Origin: Halichondria panicea
Lineage: Eukaryota; Porifera; Demospongiae; Suberitida; Halichondriidae
NCBI RefSeq assembly: GCF_963675165.1
Contig: NC_087380.1
Span: 2,347,803-2,411,802 of the forward strand
Reading direction: 5' to 3'
DNA: 64,000 nucleotides
A program made the position numbers and the translations under genes. The notes under the pieces were generated by a model, which worked only from the letters and a program-made list of their open reading frames with translations, was not told where the DNA came from and made no database searches. Below, piece after piece: positions 19,401-28,774 of this stretch. The first letter of the stretch is position 1. The number at the start of each line of letters is the position of its first letter.

Positions 19401-20202
19401 TGACATCACTGAACAAAGCCCTGGCTAGTTCGAGTGCCCCACCCTCCAGCCTGACGACTGGTCAGCTGTGCTGTGCCACCTGCTCCATTGACGGGCGGTG
19501 GTATAGAGCTGTCATTGTCGACATTGACTCTGCTATTGTGAGTGGCTGTCAATTTGTATTCTGGTTGACATCGACTGTTTTTAACAAATTAATGTAAAGG
19601 CCATATTATTTAAATCAATTTCAAGGACATTCAGTTACTTGTAGGTCTGTCACATGACACACACATGCTCCCCTGTGTAGGCAACGGTGGAGTTTGTAGA
19701 CTTCGGAGGCCATGAGGAGGTGCTGTGCTCGTCACTGAGAGCCCTCCCCCCATATTTGAGTAGCTACCCTATTCAAGGCATCAAGTGCACACTCTATGGT
19801 GAGCTGTCAGTAATTACTTGTGGGTAAATTAAATCGCAGTGCCTGAAGTGTTTCAACTTTGCTACACAATTTCGAGGTGTTATGGATGGTTTTTTTGTTT
19901 TTGTGAAAATTGGTCATTCTTTGTAGTAGTGTGAGCTTTCTTGTCACTATTGCTTTTGTGATCAATGTGTTCCTCTACTGTATGTACATGCATCTCTACT
20001 GTGTGTAGGTATTAAGCCGATCGAGGAACAGTGGAGTCCTGAGGCAAGCCGCTTCTTCAACGATCATGCTGAGAAGCAGTACTACGTGTTCTACAAGCAA
20101 ATATCGGATGAAAGAAGCTCAATATTATTTTTTGCGGAGGGGGATGTTCAAATTAGTCAGAAGATGATTGACAAAGGATTTGCTTCAACAACATTGAAGT
20201 GA
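10919..20202 (+). CDS. TDRD7: TDRD7-like germ-granule protein: three LOTUS and three extended Tudor domains
   Basis: A multi-exon gene. Exon 1 (10919 to about 11354) encodes an N-terminal LOTUS/OST-HTH domain (MEKTKKAIRALLISAPRGVP, FRNLGFRNVDDFIRGIPDVL). After low-complexity exons come an exon with GDGIKYLLYSDL, then LOTUS 2 (13450-13803, GLVSSSLKQAILMTLE) and LOTUS 3 (14218-14471, GFVSGSLKQKIFKLLKE). Tudor 1 is at 15354-15552 (WCRAVVGSLSDNKAQVLFPD, DYGNGD). Tudor 2 is at 16689-17103 (YCAQYDDKWYRVEV, VHYVDYGNED). Tudor 3 is at 19361-19798 (CCATCSIDGRWYRAVIVDI, VEFVDFGGHEE). The last exon ends at TGA 20200-20202. Tudor domains with aromatic cages bind dimethyl-arginine of Piwi-type proteins; LOTUS domains bind Vasa-type helicases or RNA. 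Its expected role is assembly of germ/stem-cell RNP granules. Several introns carry transposons. TDRD5 is the alternative, but three Tudor domains favour TDRD7. Confidence 0.9.
12340..12404. repeat. (CA)n microsatellite next to a splice acceptor
   Basis: CA-rich run in a TDRD7-like intron that ends directly at the acceptor (CACACACAG). The following exon begins with CGTACCGAAGGCTATG and continues the protein with EGYVCTPYRIDKVGDG. Confidence 0.85.
12945..13325. mobile_element. TA-flanked palindromic MITE (CCGTATATGC termini)
   Basis: The ends are imperfect inverted repeats, CCGTATATGCTTGATCAGGA and TCTGATCGAGCATATACGG, flanked by TA on both sides (12943-12944 and 13326-13327), as expected for a mariner/Tc1-type target. 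The interior has duplicated motifs (CTACTAAATGTTTCATTTTG at about 12962 and 13229). No coding capacity. It sits in a TDRD7-like intron. Confidence 0.85.
13905..14112. mobile_element. TA-flanked MITE (CCGTATTACT termini)
   Basis: Inverted ends CCGTATTACTAGAAT and ATTCCAGTAATGCGG with TA on each side (13903-13904 and 14113-14114). The interior contains inverted TTTGCGA/TCGCAAA motifs. Non-coding, in a TDRD7-like intron. The shared CCGTAT start suggests relation to the neighbouring TA-flanked MITEs. Confidence 0.8.
16377..16468. repeat. (CA)n-rich microsatellite before a splice acceptor
   Basis: CACACA-rich intron tract ending at CACACAG, followed by the exon starting CTCGGGGAGCCGATGG (LGEPMVPVELTDID) of the TDRD7-like gene. 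Confidence 0.85.
17365..17573. mobile_element. Palindromic MITE with long perfect inverted ends
   Basis: The left end AAGGGCGTATAAAAGAAGAG is matched by its exact reverse complement at the right end. The perfect arm is about 35 bases, followed by a second matching pair (GAGTTCAAACGTGGGCGG / CCGCCCACGTTTGAACTC). About 210 bp, non-coding, in a TDRD7-like intron. The target duplication is unclear. Confidence 0.85.
18484..19011. mobile_element. TIR transposon with 9-bp target duplication (CAGAGGAGGTACGACA family)
   Basis: Inverted ends CAGAGGAGGTACGACACG and CGTGTCGTACCTCCTCTG are perfect over 18 bases. The flanks repeat ACTTCATTT at 18475-18483 and 19012-19020. A 9-bp duplication fits Mutator-like elements better than hAT (8 bp). 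528 bp with no transposase ORF, so non-autonomous. Related short copies lie at 44321 and 55369. Confidence 0.88.
19025..19220. mobile_element. TA-flanked palindromic MITE (CCGTATAGCGGG termini)
   Basis: Ends CCGTATAGCGGGTAATTTTC and GAAAATTACCCGCTATACGG are exact reverse complements, flanked by TA on both sides. Non-coding, 196 bp. It lies four bases after the 9-bp duplication of the preceding element, in the same TDRD7-like intron. Confidence 0.88.
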
Positions 20203-20449
20203 AGTGAACATTGACTGTGGTTGTCTCATTTGTTTGTCATTACTGTTGACATCAATACAACGTGTTTTTTTATCATTTATAATACTCTCATCGAATTTGG
20301 CATCGGTATACAAATTTGATATTATTCTGACATAAATTTTGCAATTAGCCTCGATAATCAACCGCTAATTAGCCGCAGTACTTTTGAGTTAACATTCGAG
20401 AATGATGACCATTACCAATTCTCATATAGAGAATGTTGTGTGTGTGATT

Positions 20450-21471
20450 ATGTCTTGGCTGAAGAAACTGCTGAGGGTTGGGTCTAAAGTGAGGCTGGTG
20501 GGGGTGGACCTCAGGGGGAACCAGTACTATGAGCAGATAAGAGCCTTGGAAGGTAGCTTCTTATTGTAAAGTGTGATAAGACAATAACTGACACCCCCCC
20601 CTAGTTGGGCGGAGTCCAACCAACACTGCGCTCTGAAGCATGAGCGAACCGTTGGCTGGACTCCGCCCAACTACCCCCCCTAAAGTTAGTGTAGTAACAC
20701 ATTAGGCGGAAAAAGTGAATATTTGTTTTGAGTATTGGAGACTATAAACTAGATACTCCCGAGAAGCATAGATAAAGCAAAAAATATACAGACTCCCTCT
20801 ATATTAGGCGGTCGACCGAAGCGTCATGTGAGGGTGCATGAGATGCAGTCACCAGAGGAATACAGTCAGGAAACAGTGCCTCCCGAGTGGGACAGTGCGT
20901 TCTCGCTATCTGTGCCGCCTTGACTCGAATTAATTGCCTAAATATTTTGCAGGATGGCTGAGAGGAATTGCTGACGAGCCACCAACTCCTGAGGTAAGTG
21001 CTCCTACTGATATATACAATAACTGTAAAAGATTTACAATGGCAGGAACAAGAATTGAGGGTTCAACAAAAGCAAATACTCCAGTACAAAGTGGAGAACG
21101 TTAACAGGAAAGATTCTGAGGTGAACTCAATCATAATTATGTATGTGTTTACACCTTAATTCCCAATATATTTGCCCAGTGTAGCTGAGAAACAAAGAGG
21201 TTTCTGGTGAGTTAGAAATGCATTACACACACTTCTTCTACAAAATATCCACACCTATACAGAGGGGCTAGTGGCTGAACAGCATCAGTCAATCTCAACC
21301 AAAGGTACAGACTATAATAATTATAGTACTGTATCTCAGCTATGTTATCATCACATCCTCTTTGACCTTACAGCTGTTGATCACGCCTCATCGCCCTCCT
21401 ATAAGACTGATGCCAACGATAAACCAACCAGTACTGGCAAAGAATTCATTCCAGGGTCATGGAAACCATAG
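20450..21471 (+). CDS. NDUFAF2: Complex I assembly factor NDUFAF2 (mimitin / B17.2L)
   Basis: Seven small exons in consistent phase: 20450-20552, 20808-20894, 20953-20993, 21046-21120, 21185-21206, 21263-21304 and 21374-21471. The protein starts MSWLKKLLRVGSKVRLVGVD, then LRGNQYYEQ, the family's G-N-x-Y-Y motif. It continues with RPKRHVRVHEMQSPEEYSQ, VPPEWDRWLRGIADEPPTPE (human: PTEWEAWIRRTRKTPPT) and ends with TGKEFIPGSWKP, matching the C-terminal GKTFQPGSWMP of human NDUFAF2. About 135 residues, slightly shorter than the human protein. Known role: late assembly of mitochondrial complex I, a paralogue of subunit NDUFA12. It starts about 250 bases after the TDRD7-like stop, same strand. Confidence 0.92.
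20604..20676. repeat. Short palindromic repeat in NDUFAF2 intron 1
   Basis: TAGTTGGGCGGAGTCCA is inverted as TGGACTCCGCCCAACTA around a 38-base spacer. Likely a mini-MITE or hairpin; no target duplication assigned. Confidence 0.8.
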
Positions 21472-21984
21472 ATACTATCAATAATTGCAATCATGTGTAG
21501 TCAGTCCACACACTTGTTTTTGTTAAAACTATAATTATGTCGTTGTGCAATAATAAACAAAGAATATGTTCGGTGCATGTATGGGTTTATCAAACTTTGT
21601 AGTTTATCTGCATTCAATGATTTGGTAGCCACCCTGCGATGGTTGGTACTTGGTTGTTTTTATAGGGACGAATAGCTGCATGCGTACATGCATGTGTTTC
21701 CTATAGCTGTTGTAACATATAAGCTAATAGCCTGCATGTGTCATTACGTCATGGCGTCACCAAATATTAAATTATGACTTTATACATTATATTTTTGAGG
21801 TTCTGGGAACTTTGTGCAGCATAGTAGAGTACATGTACATGCATTGGGGATATCACTATAAATATTAATTTTGGTTAGCAATAATACAGTGTAATATGCA
21901 TGAACACCACATGCATATAACTTTAAACGAATATTTACTTTAGTGCAACTATTTAATAGCTATAGAAATTATGCATGGTGAAAA
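21472..21984. other. AT-rich gap between convergent genes
   Basis: Lies between the NDUFAF2 stop and the gene A stop, which converge. It should hold both 3' UTRs: AATAAA occurs near 21550 (plus strand). Nothing else recognised. Confidence 0.6.
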
Positions 21985-23610
21985 TCATTCATTGATTGTT
22001 AAGTCAGTACTAGCAACCTCAAGGCTCCTTGCTTCTGTACTGGGAGGGTGTCGAGTTTCACTAATTATTGGGTATCCCAGATCGTTCCATTTTTTTCTTG
22101 GGTGGAGCTGGAATGTCATGTGAAGATTCTCACCATCATAAGTTCTTGGATTCGACACACTGGTGGTACGATATTCTTCAGTTTCAGAGCCAATGTTTCT
22201 TTGCACAGCTAGGAAGCCGTCAACACACCATCTTCTTCGGCTACACATGATCAAATAGGATTCAGATCCCTTGAACCAAATGTCAGGGTTGATGTTGTCA
22301 TTGCCTTGAACAAACAGACCACAGAAATAATCTATCAGTCGACTATTGAGTGAGAATCGGCTGTGATTTTTCACTCCTCTGCTTTCAAAAGTGAGAGGTC
22401 CACAATGATAACCAGTAATCGAGACAGGTGCATTCAGATATCGCATTTCTCCTGTCTTACTTTTTTGCCAGCCAATGTAGAACTCGTAAGGATAGTCACC
22501 TTCATCAGTGAGGATGACATAAAACTGTGAGGCTTGTTCAATTTTTGTTGTGGCCATGACCGTAGCTTGTCCATGAATTTCCTGCACAACTTTTAGGAAA
22601 GCCAGCCCATCGTTGCAAGAGATCAGATATGGACCCTCTGCAAGCAATAATTATATGGTTAGGGAAGACAGACAAAATACATAAACTTAAGTACCTTTTC
22701 CATAGTCTTTCTTGTGGAAGAATTCGTCCAGCACACTCTGCATACAATCACGGAATTCATCGCTCTGAAACAGGCTACTGATTGGTTCAATCTTTACATC
22801 CACTACAGCCTCTTTTTCCACAGTCCCATTTTGCCCGAGCTTTCCAATAGCGTGAACATTCTTAGATTTCTTCAACAACTTAGAAACATAAAAGGCAGAG
22901 ACTTTAATTTGAGCAACTTGCTGGAAGCCAATTTCACCATCGATACCTGCCTCCTTGTGGTATTCAGATTCGGATTGTACAGTGAAATAACTTGCTCCTA
23001 GTGTGATAGAGCTCACATAGTGTGTGATACGATAACGATCAACAAATGCTTTAAAATAACTTTCTGCTTTCAGTTTGGATGATTCTCTCAGCTTCTTCAA
23101 GTACGTTTCACTGTCCTCCTTTTCAACACCTACGTTCTGTAAAATGTATTTAGCAAGTAAATTTTCAGCATTATCCTGATACTCAGCTTTGAAAGTCACT
23201 GTTCGATTGAGCACTCTCTGTCCAATGGCTTTCTGTGTTTTGGTCATGCTGCGAATAAGATCAGCCCCTACACCCACAGTCACAGGTGAATTTGGCACTG
23301 ATATTGAAGTATCCAGCATGGCTTTCAGCTCCTTAATACTCGTAACTTCTTGAACAAAGTGATGCACGATTCCACCCTCATTTGTGCCTATCAAGCTGCT
23401 TTTGAGTAACTGTTGAGACGAATCAGTGGAATTTGAAATAGGCTGCATGATAATATCTCGGATTTGCAGAGATGATTTGTTGACCCATGGTCGTGGATCT
23501 GTTCCATTCACACCACGCCCGAGACCAAGCTCTTGCAGTTTCCATGGCGGAAAGTCTTCCAATATCTCACGATCTTCTTCGGTATCCTTTGCAACATTCA
23601 TGGATTCCAT
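21985..23610 (-). CDS. Gene A: unrecognised family, MACPF-like N-terminal region plus beta-trefoil-like C-terminal module
   Basis: Two exons, 23610-22695 and 22637-21985, give 522 residues from the ATG at 23610. An upstream exon is possible because a CATCAG acceptor-like site lies just before this ATG. The N-terminal part holds LGLGRGVNGTDPRPWVNK near residue 30, a Gly/Val-rich stretch (VGVGADLIRSMTKTQKAIG) and DRYRITHYVSSITLGAS near 200. The latter resembles the fGTHY-x-lGg signature of MACPF domains, and the LGRG motif resembles their N-terminus. This is inference from motifs only. The C-terminal part (EGPYLISCNDG, ATTKIEQASQFYVIL, YEFYIGWQKS, MRYLNAPVSI, CSRRRWCVDGFLAVQR) has spacing typical of beta-trefoil lectin or fascin-like folds. 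No signal peptide is visible in this model. Possible defence or pore-forming role, unproven. Confidence 0.72.
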
Positions 23611-24289
23611 ACTGATGAAGTACAGTAACTTTAGCAGTTCTGGTTTTTGAACTTTAATAGGCTGAGTCTATACAGCCTATTAGTATAGCAGTTTTGAATG
23701 AAACATGCTGTCCTTGTGTTTTTATCTAACCGATGTGGTAAAGGAAAAGGAAGAGGAAACGTATTTACGGTTTATGTATGGGGGTGTATATATTCTACAG
23801 CAGCTTTGTGGTAGCTACCGGTGACATCATCTGTGTGGATAGCAGGTGGTTTTGTCTATATATGCAATAGTCACTTTTAGTGAGTCTATAGGAGGATACA
23901 CATACAGGAAGGAAATTGCTGAAGCTGAATGGCAGTTATAGGATTTCCCATGCACTCCCATTATCTACATGTATTGAACCAAGGGCGTATACGCCCTTGA
24001 TTGAACACAGACATGTATTGAACAGGCATGCTTTTATGGCAGCAAGAAGGTTATAGGCGAAAACTGTATTATATATAGACATGCACACACAAATGTCTTT
24101 GTAATTGTGCTGTTGGTATAGACGATCACTTGCCATGTTCACATCAGATTACATGACTCTGAGTCAGTGTAAAAAGAGTTTGTCATTTTACATAACGGTA
24201 TATAAAAATACAAGTGCATGTGTGAAAACTAAGTGAACATGCAATCCTCCTCTAGCTAGTCTATCAGATTAGTTATGTTGAATTTCTTG
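23611..24289. repeat. Upstream flank of gene A, duplicated at 26310-26953
   Basis: Non-coding. Blocks such as CAGTAACTTTAGCAGTTCTG, TTCTACAGCAGCTTTGTGGT and TCCTCTAGCTAGTCTATCAG occur in the same order here and in the second copy near 26.3-26.95 kb. At 23982-23999 the 18-base palindrome AAGGGCGTATACGCCCTT, absent from the other copy, repeats the end motif of the MITE at 17365. Confidence 0.85.
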
Positions 24290-24600
24290 GATTAGCTCAT
24301 GATCTTGTATCTCAGTTCTTGAAGATGCTTGTGCCTCATCATTCGTTCATTGTAACAGTTGTATCGTGATTGTCCGTTTTTTTGTCTTTTGGGTAGAGCT
24401 GAAATGTCATGTAAGTATGCGGTTGTGACTATCACTTAATTGCATCGGCTTTGCAGATTGTTCGATTCTATACTGCTCTCTGGCAGGACCTGCATTTCTC
24501 TGAATGGCAAAATATCCATCAACGCCAAATCTTCTCCTACTGCATCTGATCAAAAACGATTCTAAGCCTTTGAACCATATCTCAGGATTAACATTGTTGC
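24290..24600 (-). pseudogene. Fragment of gene B 3' end (duplicated, broken)
   Basis: The reverse strand matches the last part of gene B closely (NPEIWFKGLESF, CSRRRFGVDGYFA, QRNAGPAREQYR). Small indels shift the frame after that point, and similarity stops abruptly at about 24600, inside the C-terminal module. The 3' flank also matches that of gene B. There is no N-terminal part next to it, so it is a duplicated fragment and not a gene. Confidence 0.88.
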
Positions 24601-25388
24601 TTCTTAGAGCATAACTTCTGCCATGATTATTATGACAGATAAAAACAGTACCACCGTACTCCCTATAATATGACCTTTCCGGTGACGTGCTTAAAGGGGG
24701 GTGGGCACTCGTTAAAGGGTCAAAGGTCATTATCGTAACCTTTAATTAAGCATTACTCAAAAATGGCGTCTTTATTCCTATAGTCTTTATGTACTATTTC
24801 CCGGCTTGTATAAGTTTTGTGATGGGATCTTCATGGATCAGACTTTGCAATACAAGTTGGTGCAATTATTAACATGCCTGTGGGCCATTCCATACCAATT
24901 CAACACTATCTAAACGGGTGACTTGTCAGAATTCTTCAAAATTCATATCATAGATAGAGTACGGTGAGGTAATAACACACGTAAGTATTTAGGGTTATTT
25001 ATTGTAGCTTCTGGGGTATGGCCACCTGAATATTGCCGTTTTCCCAGACAATTTCACTCACTTAGTTGTACGTAAAAGAGAAATAACTTTTGATCAGAGT
25101 GTTTCCGATGTGTCACTAATATCAACTTGTAGCTTATGTAGCAGGGTTTCGTATGTATGGTATGTTGTGCGGCTTCTATTAATGATTATGGGATACATGT
25201 TAAAATTGATTTAGATTTTTTTTTTAAACAACCAAATTTTCTAATGTATAATGTTCACTACAATTACCCTCTTTGTAGAGCAAATTTGGTGATGCGATCA
25301 TTAATAATGGGTTTTGAAGATAATAATTAATCTGTGTATACTCAAATGAATTTTTTTGATAAAGGTGGTAACTATACATAATTACATA
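24601..25388. other. No gene recognised
   Basis: AT-rich sequence between two pseudogene fragments. No exon with family similarity and no clear repeat structure seen. Confidence 0.5.
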
Positions 25389-26316
25389 TAATATTTGGCA
25401 CTGATATTGAAGTATCCAGCTTGGCTTAATACTCGTCACTTCTTAAACAAAGTGATGCACCATTCCACCCTCGTTTGTGCCCAGGGGCGTAGCTACCATT
25501 GTTTCCTGGTTGCCCAGAAACCCCCCCAGGAGCTGCTGAGAAAATTGGGCAGGGCTCCCTATAATTGAAATCATGCAGCCCTGCCCATCTTTTCACACGT
25601 GGCTGCAAATCAATAATCAGAGCAGCACCGTGAAGCGTTTCACTTTGGCTTTGTCTCAGCTAGTTAGTCTCAGCTAGCTAGCTACCTCAAACAAAGAAGA
25701 CCAAGACTTAAGTTCTAGATCTAGTATCAATCCTGAATGCTCCAGTATTCTCAGACTCAGCTCTAAGCACAACTTTATTCAGGAAGTGTACAAGTTTAGA
25801 ACAATCTCAGCCACATGAAACCTCTCAGGTAAATGACATTTAATTGTTGCTCAGCTAGACTAGCAATACACAATTGGCACCTGCATGCCTAGTATGTTAC
25901 GTCTATAGCTAGCTAGCTTCTCACAAACATGTAAAAAAGTCATGAACAATAGATAGTCAATAACAGTAGGTGTGCCCCAATCAAGAGGGTGTGGTACCGG
26001 AAGTGGGCGTGACCACAAAAATTTCGCGGCGCTATCGCGCCGCTGATTTTTCTGCAGAAACCCCTGTCTCAAAAGTCTGGCTACGCCCCTGGTGCCTATC
26101 AAGCTGCTTTTGAGTAACTGTTGAGACGAATCAGTGGAATTTGAAATAGGCTGCATGATAATATCTCAGATTTGGAGACGATTTGTTGACCCATGGTCGT
26201 GGATCCGTTCCATTGACACCACGTCCGACACCAAGCTCTTGCAGTTTCCATGGCGAAACCAATATCTCACGATCTTCTTTGGTATATCCTTTGCAACATT
26301 CATGATTCCTTACTGA
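25389..26316 (-). pseudogene. Fragment of gene A 5' end, interrupted by a transposon
   Basis: Outside the insertion at 25482-26091, the reverse strand matches the gene A N-terminus (MQPISNSTDSSQQLLKSSLI is identical) including the start-codon region and upstream flank. Small deletions break the frame, and the match ends near 25389 inside the N-terminal domain. The remainder of a gene A copy is missing. Confidence 0.88.
25482..26091. mobile_element. DNA transposon with CAGGGGCGTAGC termini inserted in the gene A fragment
   Basis: Ends CAGGGGCGTAGC and GCTACGCCCCTG are exact inverted repeats. GTGCC is repeated on both flanks (25477-25481 and 26092-26096), whereas the intact gene A has a single GTGCC at this place, so the empty site is visible in the window. 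610 bp, no transposase ORF. Superfamily uncertain; the end motif resembles hAT-type elements but the duplication is only 5 bp. Confidence 0.92.
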
Positions 26317-26953
26317 TGAAGTACAGTAACTTTAGCAGTTCTGGTTTTTGAACTTTAATTAATAAGCTGAATTTGATAGTCTATACAGCCTATAGCAGTT
26401 TTGAATGAAACATGCTGTCCTTGTGTTTTATCTAACTGATGTGGTGAAGAGGAAATGTATTTACAGTTTATGTATAGGGGTGTACATAATTATTCTACAG
26501 CAGCTTTGTGGTAGCTACCTGTGACATCAACCCCATGTGTGTGGTGGATAGCTGGTGGGTCTGTGTGTATGATAAGTTCAATAATCATTTTTATAGTGAG
26601 TCATATAGGATACACACATGCACACAGGAAAGAAATTGCTGAAGCTGCATGCATGCATGGAAATTATAGGATTTCCCATTCCAATATCTACAGTCATGTA
26701 TTGAACAGGCATGCTCTTATGGCAGCAAGAAAGTTATAGGCAAAAACTGTATTATAGACACACACGGAATGTCTTTGTAATTGTGCTGTTGGTATAATTA
26801 TCTGTTGCCATATTGCATGTGCACATCAGATTACATGACTCAGTGTAAAAGGAGTTTGTCATATATACGTGTAATGGTATATAAAAATACATTACATAAA
26901 GTGTGTGAAAACTAAGTGAGTATGTTCAATCCTCCTCTAGCTAGTCTATCAGA

Positions 26954-28774
26954 TTAGTCATGTTGAATTTCTTGGATTAGCTCATGACCTTGTATCTCAG
27001 TTCTTGAAGATGCTTGTGTCTCATCATTTTTCATTGTAACAGTCGTATCGTGATTGTCTGTTTTTTTGTCTTTTGGGTGGAGCTGAAATGTCATGTGAAT
27101 ATGCCGGTTGTGACTATCACTTGCATCAGCTTTGCAGATTGTTCTATACTGCTCTCTGGCAGGACCTGCATTTCTCTGAACAGCAAAATATCCATCAACA
27201 CCAAATCTTCTCCTACTGCATCTGATAAAAAACGATTCTAAGCCTTTGAACCATATCTCGGGATTAACATTGTTGCTGCCTTGTAGACGCAAAAGTAGCC
27301 CACAGAAAGAGTCCATCAATCGGCTGTTTACAGAGAAGATGCTGTTTTGTTTTTTTCCCAGACTTTCGAGTGTTAATGGGCCATTGTTGTAGCCGGAAAT
27401 AGAGAGAGGTGCGTTCAAGTATCGCATTGTTCCAGGCTTATTTGTAGCCTCGGATTTCTGCCACCCTATATAGAATTCATACGGATTGTTGCCATCGTCG
27501 GTAAGAACAATATAGAAATATGAAGCATCTTCGGTTTTTGTAGTGGCATAGACAAAAGCATGGTCGTTCTCATCTTGTACAACTTTTAGAAAGATGGTAC
27601 CATCATGGCAGGAGATAAGATAAGGACCCTCTGTTGGAAACAACAAGACATACGAGATTATGATCGAATTGCTAACTGTGCATGCATAGAGATCATCTAA
27701 CATATAAACCAACACTGACAATATCACATCAAAATGACTGAAAATAAGCACACAATTCAGGGACACCAAAACAGCACTATAGAGCAACCCTATATACGCA
27801 CAGGTACATTACTTGCCTTTTCCATAGTCCTTTTCCCGAAAGAAAGCTGTCAGCACACTCTGCATACAACGACGGAATTCATCACTCTGAAACAGGCTAC
27901 TGATTGGTTCCATCTTCACATCCACTACAGCCTCTTTCTCGACAGTCCCATTTTCTCTGAGCTTGCCAACCTTTTGGACATTTTTAGATTTCTTCATTAT
28001 TTTATCGACGTAAGAAGTGGAGACTTTAGCTTGTGCAATCTGTTGTACACCAATATTTCCACCCACACTCGCTAACTTGTTGTATTCAGACTCTGACTGT
28101 ACAGTGAAAGTGCTTGCTCCCAGTGAAATCGAGCTCACATAGTGTGTTATACGGTAACGATCGACAAATCTTTTGAAGTGTTCTTCACGTACTGACTTCT
28201 CTAATCCTTCTAACGTTTCCATGAATGAGCCACTGACGACTTTTTCTCCAATCCCTGTACACTCAATTATATGCCTTGCAAGTTGTTCTTCAGCAGCATC
28301 ATTGTACTCCATTGTGAATGATACTGTTCGATTGATCACTCTACGTCCAATGGCTTTCTGAGTGGTGGTTAAACTACGAGACATTTCAGCACCGATGCCT
28401 ACTGACACAGGGGAATTCGGGACAGTTATCGAAGTATCCAGCTTGGCTTTCTGCTCCTTAATATTCGTCACCTCTTGAACAAAGTGATGCACTACTCCAC
28501 CCTCGTTTGTACCTATCAAGTTGCTCTTAAACATCTTCTGCGGTTTTTCACTCGAGGTTGATTTAGCTCTCAAATCTTCACGAACAATATCACGAACTTG
28601 GAGAGTTAACTTGTTAACCCAGGGTTGCGGATCGGTTCCATTAATACCACGTCCAAGGCCAAAGTCCTGAAGTTTCCACGGAGGGAAGTATTCCAATATC
28701 TCATGTTCTTCATCACCCCCAGCAACACCTCTGCAGAGATGTAATAGTGTACAAGTCATTAGAAACACTAACAC
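26954..28774 (-). CDS. Gene B: paralogue of gene A (MACPF-like plus beta-trefoil-like)
   Basis: Two exons, 28774-27817 and 27630-26954, give 544 residues from the ATG at 28774. The 5' splice site of the intron is GCAAGT, a GC-AG intron, where gene A has GT. The N-terminal residues MLVFLMTCTLLHLCRGVAGG could be a signal peptide, but the DNA here (TTACATCTCTGCAG) also looks like a splice acceptor, so the true start is open. It shares LGLGRGINGTDPQPWVNK, VDRYRITHYVSSISLGAS and SSLFQSDEFRRCMQSVL with gene A, and the C-terminal module with YEFYIGWQKS, MRYLNAPLSI and CSRRRFGVDGYFAVQRN. Function unknown; see gene A for the basis of the fold guess. Confidence 0.75.

Noticed and set aside
22714-23001. 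Plus-strand frame over gene A exon 1 (and its twin at 27734-28075)
   Set aside because: Mirror frames of the conserved minus-strand exon; conservation follows the minus-strand protein.
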